From: Sesamum alatum
Lineage: Eukaryota > Streptophyta > Magnoliopsida > Lamiales > Pedaliaceae
Assembly: GCA_034509735.1 (NCBI GenBank)
Contig: JACGWO010000005.1
Location: 10,619,692 to 10,683,691, forward strand
DNA length: 64,000 nucleotides
Direction of reading: 5' to 3'
The position numbers and the translations under genes are program-made. The notes below the pieces were generated by a model. The model was not told the DNA's origin and did not search any database. It saw nothing but the letters and a program-made list of their open reading frames with translations. Below, piece after piece: positions 1 through 10,520 of this stretch (its first letter is position 1; the number at the start of each line of letters is the position of its first letter).

Positions 1-473
1 ATTACTAACAAAATATTGATAGCCTTTGAACTTAACCATTTCCTTAAATCTAGATGACATAGTAGAAGGGCTTTCATGTCGTTGAAACTTGATATTAATA
101 AGGCGTATGACAAAGCAGAGTGGTCTTTTCTGCAACATGTTCTTTCTAAATTAGGTTTTCCAGTCAAATTTGTTAAGCTTATTATGTCTTGTGTTTTCAT
201 TGTCGCTTATTCGTTTGCGGTGAATAGGTAAAGATTTGGGTTGATCATTCCCCAGCAAGGATTGAGACCATGGGATCCCCTATCCTCTACCTCTTGCTCC
301 TGTGTACAGAAGCTCTGAGTTCGTTGCTGGATCATGCGGAACGGGAGGGCAGGTTGAAGGGGAATGCGGTCTGTAGGAGGGCGGTATCTCTTTTGATGAT
401 GATACCCTCATTTTTTTAGGCATCAGAGGATGCAATGAGATCGATTTCACACATTTTATACGTGTACAAACGA
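1..473 (+). pseudogene. LINE 1, reverse transcriptase fragment
   Basis: This is the middle of a non-LTR (L1-type) reverse transcriptase and starts before the window. Reading frames with stops give a stretch like NILIAFELNHFLKS, then MSLKLDINKAYDKAEW, whose aspartate fits the first catalytic RT motif. A degenerate GLRQGDPLSP-type region follows near 260-295, then FDDDTLIFL near 391-417 in place of the usual FADD box. Stops and frame changes show it is dead. The same protein continues after the solo LTR at 479-2707: the sequence before the LTR runs into GQEINFSKSTIVF directly behind it. I infer one LINE copy split by the insertion. Confidence 0.85.
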
Positions 474-478
474 GCATC

Positions 479-2707
479 TGAAGGACAAGCGGATCCGCCG
501 GGAGCGCGAGCGGAAGCGAGAAAAGCGAGAAAAGTGCGTAAATTTAAATCAAATTCAAAATACGCAAATCCCATGGGGTGTACCCTTGGGTGCTCAACAG
601 GGCATTCGATGTAGGATGTGTAAATATTAAAACATATATTTAAACACATAGGGCATAGATATATAAATGAAATCAATCAAAGCGTAATAAACCGTTACCT
701 TTGATTGTTTAGCGTATGCTCCCGGCTACTAGCGTTGTTCCTTCTCCGGAATGCTCACGAAATCCAAACGTATGGATTCTCCAAAGGTGATCCACACCAC
801 ACCGGAAGAAACACACGTTCTTCTTGCTAGAAAAGAACGGGTTTAGAAAGGAATCGGTTTAAGAGAAGAACACTATGAATTAGTGTTCTCTTAAACTTAC
901 TTTGTTCTTGTTCTTGATTCAAAATCAAGTGAAGAACACAAGTGTAAGAGAGGGAGGGAGCACGAAATTTTGAGAGAGAGGAGAAGATTTTTGTCTTCTC
1001 TTTTTCCTAGAAAAAGATGAATAATGAATCACTTATGCTTGGTGTTGTATATTCTAATATATATACATAATTAATGTGATTATTGGAATGTGTCTAGGTT
1101 CATCCAAGGATGTCTAGATTCATTCCAATCAATCACCATCAATTCTTCAATCAAGCCTACCAAAATTTATGGTATGATCAAATCATACCAAAAGGGAAGA
1201 GCTTGATTGGAGTTGATTTGTCTCTTTCCAAAAGAGACAAGTCAACATACCACCTAGCATGAAACATGGCTGATTTTGCTTCCTCCAAGGGAGCATGTCG
1301 GCCATATTTAATTAAGGGAAGAAGTCCAACTTCTTCCTATTCCAAATTAGGAATTATTTCTCCTCTCGGGTATAATTTAACGGACCGGGTTTTATCGTAA
1401 TCCAATTACGACGATCCCAATATTAAATCCAATTTAATGTCCACTTAAATTATTCCCGTTGATCTTTTAATCCAATTAAAAGATCCAACGTCTCAACATC
1501 TCAACTTTCCATATTTAATCGAGAATCCTATTTACCGATTAAATGAAAGCCCGATACAATATCGGCCCGTCCATCCAATGGACTTTCCCTTAAGTAATCC
1601 AATTACTTATTTTATCCTTCGAGATTGACTCCAAGTCGATCTCTCAACCTCCTCGGTGATTTGTGTGTGACCCTTTAGGTTCACCCTCAGCTAGACTTGG
1701 GCCCGTGTCCCACAAGGGCCCGTTACCATGGGTGGCCGTCTAGCAACGGTCCATGGCACTAGAGACTAGGTGAATTGGCGTGAACATTTAGGCGCCGATT
1801 CCATACGGGTACGATCCTTCCGTCTACCGTCTCCCGGCCTTAGTCTAGGGTATGGAATTGGGCGTCGGTTCCCATCCTTGACTAGGCATCTATGCTTAAT
1901 TCTCGAGACCACGTATGCTTCATTGCGTCGACACAGGGAACCATTCCCTGTTCGACCAACCACTGTGGCCACAGCTTCAAACAGCATGAACGTGTCTCCG
2001 AGTACATAGGAGATACCTCTGTCACATACTGACAGGGGACGGATCCTCTTCTTGGAATCCACCGTCCTCGCTACACATTCTGACTGCACTGGACAAGGCT
2101 TATAATGATCATCTTACAGAATGATCACCTCTCGCCAGATCCAAGATACAGCCGTCATGTGCACGTGACTGCCATGATTCCTCAAGTCTGAGGATTACTC
2201 CCGTACTATCGGAACCGGGGAAAACCAATCATACCGACCAAGCCTCCAAGGCTTCCATATGATGATCCCCGCGAGTCAGTCCAGTCGGCTCGACCCCAGT
2301 CGACCAACCCATCAAGATCGTGTAGGCGTCCCACGCCTATCGCCGATGAAACACGGCACTCATCCAATGAACACGACTCTTGACGCAAGTCTCAATAGGA
2401 CTCTCGATGCCCTGTCTTGAGGTCCTCGACTTGGAACGTTTCAGACCCAACTCTTAATCAGTTGGTTTCATGACCACCATCCAATGCGTGGCCCAACTGC
2501 ACGAGTTGTTATCCATGGTCTGTGGGCTTTGTTGCGATATAAGTTAAAACACCGGTTTAACAAATGTAAGATGAGCGCAACAAAGAAGGTACCATTGGTG
2601 ACGAACACTCATCTTATTCATCACATAATAATATTACATTCACATCAAGTTGTCGGATAGGTTACAAATTGCCAAACCTATTGGCTTTCTGGTCACCTAT
2701 TCCAACA
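479..2707 (-). mobile_element. Solo LTR of a Ty1/copia element (family A)
   Basis: A 2229-bp LTR lies in minus orientation. On the minus strand it starts TGTTGGAATAGGTGACC and ends CTTGTCCTTCA. The 5-bp target duplication GCATC is present at 474-478 and 2708-2712, and no internal element sequence is attached, so it is a solo LTR left by LTR-LTR recombination. Its start closely resembles the LTR beginning at 36520, and it shares a conserved core (about 1680-1790) with all other copia LTRs here. It interrupts the RT of LINE 1. Short open frames inside it are not supported as genes. Confidence 0.92.
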
Positions 2708-2712
2708 GCATC

Positions 2713-3870
2713 ATGACAGGAAATCAACTTTAGTAAGTCCACAATTGTTTTTAACAAGAACACTCTATTGATTTTCTAGATCGGCTCTCGACTCCCCTCT
2801 AGATTGATCATTAAGATCGACATGCTAAGTATCTTGAATTACTAGCAGTGGTGGGTAAGACAAAGAAGGAGGTTTTTGCTTTGTTGAGGGACAGAATGCG
2901 ACAGTACATTAGTGGGTGGAATGAAAAGCTCCTGCCTCAAGCGGGCAAGACGGTCCTTCTAAAGACGGTCCTAGAGGCCATTCCCACGTATTCCATGAGC
3001 ATCTTTCGGCTTTCGAATTCGTTACTTAGGGAGCTCCACCCCATTGGCGGATTTTTGGTGGCACAATCAGGGGCGATGGAAAGTTCATTAGCTCTCATAG
3101 TCTAAGCTTTGTTCAACCAAGAAGCGGGGGTCTCAATTTTCACAATTTGCAGGCTTTCAATAAGGCCATGGTAGCCAATAACTCTGGCGTTTGTTAGTTT
3201 TCCCAAATAGTTCGGTTAGTAGGATATTTAAAGCTTAATACTTTTCACGGACGTCAGTCTTGGAGGCACAGTTGGATGGCACTCCTCTTTCACGTGGCGT
3301 AGCCTTCTTTCGGCCCATGACCTGGTGATGGCGGTGATTTGATGGCAAATTGGTCCTGGTCTTCAGTCCGGTTGTGGAAGGATCCTTGGATCCTTCGCCC
3401 TATCTCCTTCAAACAGGTCACTCCATGCCTAGAATTAGATTAAGATGCTTTGGTAGCAGAGATAATTAATGTTGATACCATTCTCGCTATTCCATTGGGT
3501 CGGGGTGATCACCCAGACTTATCAATTTGCCACATCTCTCCAAATGGTAGATTCACGGTTCAGAGTGCTTATCATCTTTACCGATCCACGACGTCTCTTC
3601 CTTCCCCCTCCGAAGCAAGTAGGCAGTGAGGATTCATTTGGGAGGTTTTTGTCCCGTGTAAAGTCCGTCTCTTTGCTTGGAAACTTTGTTGTAATGCCTT
3701 ACCTACTGTGGTGAATCGGCACGTCGTATCTCGTCTGTTTCCCCTACTTGCCTTCGTTGTCACGAGTGCCGAGACCACATGGCATGCCCTAGTTTGTTCC
3801 CATGCTTCTAGACAGGTGTGGACGCTTGCTAACTTGGGGTGGCATGCAATCATTGTCCAGGCCGAATATC
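2713..3870 (+). pseudogene. LINE 1, RT C-terminus and zf-RVT region
   Basis: This continues the LINE split at 474-2712. It starts with GQEINFSKSTIVF (2717 onward). Near 2848-3060 there is a region like KEVFALLRDRMRQYISGWNE and AGKTVLLKTVLEAIPTYSMS, the conserved post-RT segment of plant L1 LINEs. From about 3640 to 3830 a zf-RVT domain can be read in shifting frames (CKVRLFAWKLCCNALPTVV, then ETTWHALVCSHASRQVW). Many stops and frameshifts make it a pseudogene. The frame breaks off near 3858-3873 at the next insertion and resumes near 5206. Confidence 0.85.
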
Positions 3871-5205
3871 ATTGTAGGAATTGCTAATACAGGTTGCAGT
3901 TGTTACATGTGCAAATCTTCCACATTTTAGGTCGAATATGTATCATTGCAAGTGCTAAAATACTCCTAATCGTGAAATATTCTGCACTTTTCAGCATGGA
4001 GTAATTAAAGGAAGCAAAAAATGGACACTTTGAGGTAAAAGGGGCGAATTGAAGGCAAATAAGGAAGGAAGAAATTTTGACAGACTGGCAGACTCGGTTA
4101 GACGTGCCCACCCCTTACTTTACCATACGATCTGCAGGAAAAAATAAAAAGAAAATCCTGGCTGCATCAATTCAAGGAAACATTTTGGTGATTTTAGAAC
4201 TTGCTAGGATTAGTTGATTTCGATTTTATTGACTTAATTAGGACAACTATGTAACCACCCAACTTTTGGTCCATATTCATTGGGGTTTAGTAGTATAAAT
4301 AGGTAGACTCCTACATTTGTAAGGATCATCTTTTGCTCACAAAATTTAGGATTTCATCTTCTAGTTTTCTCTGCACTTTACCGAGTTTTATTAATGGAAT
4401 TACACTTTTTCTCTATGTGTTCTTTTGTTAGTATGCTAGCGCTAATTTTATTATTTTTTTGGTTGAAGTTATAGTAGATGCTTGATTCCCGAACATTGTG
4501 AGATATAACTTGCGCTCTTTTACTTTTGTTTAAATGATATTCATGCTATTCGATGTGCTTTTAATATAAATAATCTGACTTGTGAATGATACGGCCAATT
4601 GTTCATTATCAAGAATATTTGCTTAGCTAATTGAACTTGCAAATCCGTGTAATTGTTTCTTTCGTTCAATAATTAGTGGCAACGTAGCATAGTTTATTAT
4701 GTCATAATAGTAAATTATGTTATGGGGAATGCATGATCTAACTTAAATAAATCCTCATAGGAATTCATTTGTAAGAATTTGGCCTTTTTCTTAATGTTGT
4801 TACTGGATTAAATATTGTGGACGTTCCCAGGGTTGCTCAGTAAATAGGGAATTAGCCAACTGACATTCCTTGGCTGACGACAAGATAAGGAAAGTTGAGG
4901 TCGTTAGGTCATACCAATTACCATAACCAGTTTATCTGCTTAAACGATTGTCATTCATGCATCGATGATCAATAACGGAATCAAGTATATACTAAACTTC
5001 AACCGAAAAGCTTTCTCATTCATTTAAGCTCCTTGTTTGAATTTCATCGTTCATTTCTAAAAATTGAACCAAAACAACCCCCCTTTCTTTTATTTTCCTT
5101 TTAATTGAAGATATTAACTTAAACCAATCCTTGTGGAATTGACCCTACTTACCACTTGTACAATTATTTAGTAGGAAATTGTTTTTAGTGATTTCGATGC
5201 CCATC
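3871..5205 (+). mobile_element. Probable solo LTR (gypsy-like) inside LINE 1
   Basis: About 1.33 kb of non-coding DNA splits LINE 1 between a zf-RVT part ending near 3858 and a part restarting as GNLGKDDFALFLTI near 5212. It starts TGTAGGAATTGC (about 3873) and ends near TGCCCATCA (5205). It has a TATA-like box (4294-4300) followed by a pyrimidine-rich leader. Near the end is a CCTTGTGGAATTGACCC stretch of the kind seen at the 3' end of long gypsy LTRs. I could not find an exact 5-bp duplication (ATCAT on the left against ATCAG/GCAGG on the right), so the edges and class are tentative. Confidence 0.5.
4294..4300 (+). promoter_or_regulatory. TATA-like box of the LTR-like insert
   Basis: TATAAAT lies about 420 bp into the insert, followed by a CT-rich leader, as in the U3/R junction of plant LTRs. 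This is inferred from sequence only. Confidence 0.35.
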
Positions 5206-5683
5206 AGCAGGTAACCTTGGGAAGGATGATTTTGCCCTCTTCTTGACTATCTTGTGGACTATTTCACACCATCGGAACCTTTTGGTTTCTTAGCGTAAAT
5301 GTATGACTTCATTGCAGACAGTGGATAACGCAGTTGCTCACTACAAGGCGTTTGTCGTTGCCCAAATTCAATATCCCACTCCCCTACCTTAGACACTTTG
5401 GTTGGTCGAATATTTGCCTTGAAGGTGACTATCTTTCACGCATCAACCGCCTGCGCTCTTCTAATGCTGATGACTCTTCATTTAGTCCTCTTGTTGAAGA
5501 GATAAAAATGTTGTGTCTCATTTGATATTGTTTTGTCCTTTGTTCGTTGGTAATGCTGTTACGCATTCTCTAGCTCTAAGCAGGAGAGTGTACTGTTGGC
5601 TCTTCTACCGCTCCTTTTTACATTCTTCCTTGTTATCCTTTGATGCTTCATGATTTATAATATTTCATTTTCCACCAAAAAAT
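5206..5683 (+). pseudogene. LINE 1, RNase H end and 3' tail
   Basis: LINE 1 resumes as GNLGKDDFALFLTI and W(T)ISHHRNLLVS, the linker before the plant L1 RNase H domain. RNase H remnants in broken frames follow, ending near GNAVTHSLALSRRV (about 5545-5590). The 3' end is marked by CATTTTCCACCAAAAAA near 5665-5683, a short A-rich tail typical of plant L1 copies. It is not functional. Confidence 0.75.
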
Positions 5684-6094
5684 TACACTACTCTTATATA
5701 CTATCCAATGGAAAACACAACTTTGCGTAATAAGAAATGTCAAAGTAGCAAGTGAAGCCTTGAGCGGCTAAATAAAGGCCTTACAACCAAGAGGTTGTAA
5801 GTTCAAATCACACAGATGTGAGTATATAATCGACTTTTAATAGTAATATTTTTTTTATTTAATTTGAATATGTTTATTGCATTAGGAATATCGGTATATT
5901 AAATTAGTTTTTGAGTTTAAACTTAATAAATAATATAGTAATGAAGCAAATTTTACTCTAAAAAAAAGGTCAAAGTAACTAGGAGAGTGAAGTCCCAAAG
6001 AAAGCAAAAGACTCGATAACAAAACAGATAGAAACAATTACCTGCCAATATCAGAGACCAGCCAATATACAGGATAAATGGTGTAGAAACAATG
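5684..6094. other. AT-rich non-coding interval between two LINEs
   Basis: No coding signal is seen. The interval holds a short tRNA-like, possibly SINE-derived, motif near 5755-5835 and AT-rich sequence up to the left target duplication of LINE 2 at 6095. Confidence 0.6.
5755..5835 (+). repeat. Possible tRNA-related SINE fragment
   Basis: The segment contains GAGCGGCTAAATAAAGGCC, a perfect 8-bp inverted repeat TTACAACC/GGTTGTAA (5781-5788 and 5793-5800) around a 4-nt loop, and GTTCAAATC, which fits a degenerate pol III B box. The layout recalls the anticodon and T arms of a tRNA. It is too decayed to be a tRNA gene, and no SINE tail is evident. Confidence 0.3.
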
Positions 6095-6244
6095 CACTGT
6101 GAATAAGTTTCATACAAAGCTGGAAAAGGAAGATAACTCAGATTTTCTCTCTCTAAAAAAACCCTCTCTGGATTCGACCGTTACAGCTCTCCACTGACAT
6201 CGACCCCTACCCTCGTTGGAACCCTACAGGCACTCTGCCTTCTC

Positions 6245-8112
6245 ATGGCCGACCCGCATCCTTCTTCGCCTCCTCAGCCCAACCCCCAACCCCCGCCACC
6301 ATCACAGCCTACCCCTCAACCCCCACCCACACCTGCAAAAAAATCGTACTCCTCCATCGTCCAACACCCCACCGCCTCTCATTTTCAACATGATCCAGAC
6401 AGGGCTGCCAAGAAATCCTTCCACAATGAAGAACTCCTACAAATGGGCACGGTCACAAGGCATAAGGTTGATCCTGGTCTGAAATTTTCCAAGGAGGAAA
6501 TCGCTAAGCTTTTGGAAAGGCTGAAATTTGCCCTAATTGGTAATTTTTCGCATGGCCTCCCAAATTTGAATTTTCTATGACAGAGGATCATTAAATTAGG
6601 GTTGAGAGGTTCTGTGACTGTTGGGGCCATATACTTGAAACATGTGTTAATTCGTCTCTCCCATGAAGAAGATTTCTCTCGATTATGGTTAAGGGGTGAG
6701 TGGATGTTTGATAATTTTCCGATGAGAGTTTTTAAATGGACCCGCTGCTTTAACCCCCAAATTGAATCCCCCATAGCCCCAGTCTGGATAAAATTCCCAG
6801 AACTGCCATGCCACTTCTTTGAAAAGGGCGCACTGTTTGGTATTGCAAACCTTATTGGAAAACCCCTGCGGATGGATGAGCCGACTGCTGACTTATCCAG
6901 ACCAAGCCTTGCGAGAGTTTGTGTGGAACTAGACCTTACAGCCCCTCGAATTCCACTGATCTACCTTGAGAATGATGAACACACTATCAGACAACCAGTC
7001 CTATATGAAAATTGCCCCCTGTACTGTTCATACTGTAAGCACCTTGGCCATGACCACATCTCTTGCCTCTCCAAATCCAAACCTGACACAGCCAGAGCAG
7101 AAGCCAACCCTGAAACAATGGACAATCAAAACTTAGAACCAGTTGACCAAATGAGTAAGGAAATTAATGACAATGCCAGAAAGAAAGGGAAGAGAGTCAT
7201 GTTCTCTGAGGAAAACCAAGAAAGTACAGTTAGACACAAAGGATCAAGGCCTGAATCTCAATCCAAGGATATGCTAGAATCAATGACACTGATGTGATCC
7301 TAGCTAAGGATATTAATCAAAATATCTCTCATGAAACTGAAGAGGTCTGTGATGATGATGAATTCAACTACGATGATCCCATCATTGCTGAGCTGCTGGA
7401 CAGAGATTGGGATAAGGAGTTTGCCAAACATGGAAAGAGCCCCAATGATAAAGTAGCACACTTTGACATTGCCAACACTAAGATTGGGGCCTCTGGAGGC
7501 ACAAAAAGAGCTCAAGAGCTTGCACATGCTTCAAACAGTTACAAGCAACCCTCCTTCACTCCAGCATGGTCTTTGGAGGAAGGAGAATCAGACATAATGG
7601 AAACACACATGGAGGGATCAAAAACCTTATACAAGGGTGATACTAGTACACACCAAATCACAGAATCACAAGAAACTGAAGCTACTAGTGAAGAGAAAGA
7701 AGAGTCCACGCCGATATTCAACAGATTTCAGAGTCTCCAGAATCTGGGGGAAGAAGAACTACAAGTCATTGATCAGTACAATCAGCCTCAAACTAAAGAT
7801 AGCACTGAAGCTAAGGAAACAAGGGCCAAAGATCAGAACACCCCAAGCATCAACCTCCCAGATACACAACAGGTCGAGGACAAGTCATATGAGATATCCC
7901 AAATAGCCACACACATCCACATACAAGATCAACTACTCCTGGACTCTGCCTCATCTCACAAACACAAAAAGAACAAGTCCCAAGAAGACCCACACTCACA
8001 GGTTTCACCTAAAACCTCAAGCAAGGGTAAGAGGACCAGAGGTAAGTCTGCTCTTAAGAACCTTCCTAAGAGACATACAAGATCTTCATCATCATCATCT
8101 CTCCAATTTTAA
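6245..8112 (+). pseudogene. LINE 2 ORF1, DUF4283/CCHC nucleic-acid-binding protein
   Basis: The frame opens at ATG 6245 with a proline-rich N-terminus (MADPHPSSPPQPNPQ). A DUF4283-type domain follows (KFSKEEIAKLLERLKFALIG to RVFKWTRCFNP), then a zinc knuckle CPLYCSYCKHLGHDHISC near 7012-7070 and an acidic, Ser/Lys-rich tail. In plant L1 elements this protein binds the element RNA and is the counterpart of ORF1p. An in-frame TGA at 6578-6580 and a frameshift near 7290, where the frame passes from 6602-7297 to 7294-8112, break the reading frame. Its TAA (8110-8112) overlaps the ATG of ORF2 as TAATG. Confidence 0.82.
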
Positions 8113-9141
8113 TGATTAAGCTTTTTGATTTGGAATGTGAGAGGCATTGGCAATAATGATAAGCAAAACATACTCTTTAATATGATTTGTGAACATAAAC
8201 CTCACATACTGGTCTTGCTTGAACCCTTTATTCAAATGAAAGCACACTACTTTACACGTAGATTTGGTTTCAGAACTGCATTGTCTAACTCTAACAACAA
8301 AATTTGGTGTTTTGCTTCTTTTCATGTGAATGTTCATGTGCTTTTGGACACTAGTCAATTATTGCATGTGAAAGTATCATCTTCTAACATGTCTGATGAT
8401 CTTTACTGCTCCGTTATATATGCTAAATGCTATAGAACTCCTAGGAGACTTCTCTGGGATCAACTTAAAAACCTCTCCCACAAAAAAGTTCCTTGGTTAG
8501 TTGGGGAAGACTTTAATACTATATTACATTGGAATGAGAATCAGGGAGGAACTAGTAATATTTTAGACCCCATGGAAGACTTCAATGACATGATCTTTGA
8601 CACTAATCTCATTGATGGGGGGTTTGAAGGGGAACCATATACTTGGACTAACAACAGAATTTGGAAACGCCTAGATAGGATCCTTTACTCCCAGGAATGG
8701 TCTGAACTTTCCTCTTGTTCTAGGGTCACACATCTACCCAGAAGACTGTCTGATCATCACCCTCTCTTAGTCACAGCCTCTAACCCCACTGAGAAATGTC
8801 CCTCCTCTTTTCGAGTTCAGAACATGTGGCTAAGACACCCTTCTTTTTTACAAACTGTAAGACAGTCCTGGTGCTCCCCCATACAGGGCTCAGGCATGTA
8901 CAAACTTCAAGAGAAACTTTATAGAACTAAAGAACTTCTCAAAACTTGGAATAAACACACTTTCGGGAACATCTTCACTCATATCCACCAGGCTAAAAAC
9001 AAAGCCACAGAGGCTGAAAAAAATTATGACAAAAATCCCTCTGTTGATAATCTCACACACCCTAATAAATGCAATGCGGATTTGCTTTATGCCCTTACCC
9101 TTCTGACTACTGGCGCCAAAAAAGTGCCTGCAAATGGTTAG
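8112..9141 (+). pseudogene. LINE 2 ORF2, N-terminal endonuclease domain
   Basis: An apurinic/apyrimidinic-like endonuclease (EEP fold) that would nick the target DNA. Visible motifs are LIWNVRGIG, LLEPF (catalytic Glu), VGEDFNTIL (GDFN box with Glu replacing Gly), TWTNNRIWKRLDRIL and LSDHHPLLV (catalytic Asp-His). The ATG at 8112-8114 overlaps the ORF1 stop (TAATG) and reads MIKL, but a run of five T at 8122-8126 puts it out of frame with IWNVRG. Four T would restore MIKLLIWNVRG. The frame ends at 9141, where the sequence changes to the RT frame. Confidence 0.85.
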
Positions 9142-10520
9142 AATCAGGGGAAAGAAATACTAAATACTTCCATTCTCTGGTCAAGAAAAAAAGAATCAAA
9201 TCCAAAATCCTAAGTATCCAGGATGATCATTCTGTCATTACGAACCCTAGCCTCATCAAAAACTCTGCGGCCTCTTTCTTCAAACATCTTTTATCTGCCA
9301 ATCCCACCATCAACTCTAACCATACACCCCCTTACCATTTCCTTAGTATATCTAATGAGGCTGCTAACCACATCTGCATCACTCCCTCTCTAGAGGAAAT
9401 AAAAAATGTTGTTTTCAGTATTAACAGGGATAGCACTGCGGACCCTGATGGTTTCCCTTCTTCCTTCTTCCAATCTTGTTGGGACTTTATTACCTCAGAC
9501 GTTTTGGAGGTTGTCTCAGACTTCTTCAGCGGCACCCCTATGCCTAGAAGCTTTACTGCCACAACCATTGTTCTTATACCTAAAGTGGAATCCCCACAAA
9601 CTTGGAGTGATTTCAGACCTGTCTCTCTTTGCAATGTCACTAACAAAATTCTGTCTAAACTCTTGTACCTTAAACTCTCACAACTTCTCCCTGATCTCAT
9701 CTCACCTGCCCAAAGTGGATTTGTCCCGGGCAAGGCTATTGGAGACAACATCCTCATGGCTCAAGAGATGGTTCACCATCTTGACCTCAATACTAAGAAA
9801 GGTAACATTCTCATCAAACTTGACATGTTCAAGGCTTATGATAGAGTTAGGTGGCCCTTTCTATATCAAATTCTGCAACTCATGGGATTTCCCCCTAGGT
9901 TCATCCTTCTCATTAAAAATGCCACTGAGAACTGCTGGTTTACTGTCCTTGTCAATGGTGAAACATCTGGCTTCTTTAAATTCACTCAAGGGCTTAGGCA
10001 AGGGGACCCTATATCTCCTCCTCTTTTCATCATTGCTGCTGAGGCCCTCTCAAGAGGATTGAACCATCTCTTTGACACTAATCCTGGTATGCTATTTCAC
10101 ACTAAGTGTGAAATCCCTATCAACCACCTGGCTTATGCTGATGATGTGATTCTTTTCACTAACTGCCATGAATCTAGCCACTCCCAACTGATGCACTTTC
10201 CGAGGTTGTTTGAGGTCATTTCTGGTCAAAGAATTAACCATTCTAAAAGTTTCTTTGTTGCTGGAAAAAAACAGCCAACCTTGTTACTCACAGAATTAAG
10301 TACATCACTGCCTTTAACATGAAAACTCTCCCTATTATCTATCTGGGTGCCCCCTACAAGGGACACAAAAAGAAAATCTTCTATGAACCTCTGGTGGATA
10401 AAATCAGGGCACGCATAAATGGGTGGGAGCACTGCCACCTGTCTCAGGAGGCAGACTCCAGCTCATCAAAAGTGTTCTCTCTTCCATGCCTCTCTATTTG
10501 ATCCATGTCCTCAACACCCC
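9069..10520 (+). pseudogene. LINE 2 ORF2, reverse transcriptase domain
   Basis: The RT region reads in the frame of 9069-10322, then shifts. It carries WLESGERNTKYFH, the family motif D(P)DGFPSSFFQ, FRPVSLCNVTNKILSK, QSGFVPGKAIGDNIL, LDMFKAYDRV (first catalytic Asp), GLRQGDPISPPLF and LAYADDVILF (catalytic YADD box, near 10130-10155). A YLGAPYKG segment follows from 10330. The frame passes from the endonuclease frame near 9069-9141 and is broken again near 10319 and by a long C run (about 10516-10532). Apart from these indels the domain is complete, which points to a fairly young copy. Confidence 0.9.

Noticed and set aside
1766..2089. Open frames inside LTRs such as 1766-2089, 31831-32098 and 52262-52456
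   Set aside because: They are LTR sequence with TG...CA ends and target duplications. The frames differ between copies and show no domain.
5755..5835. Functional tRNA gene
   Set aside because: A B-box-like GTTCAAATC and one stem are present, but acceptor and D arms cannot be formed, so only a decayed SINE-like fragment is listed.
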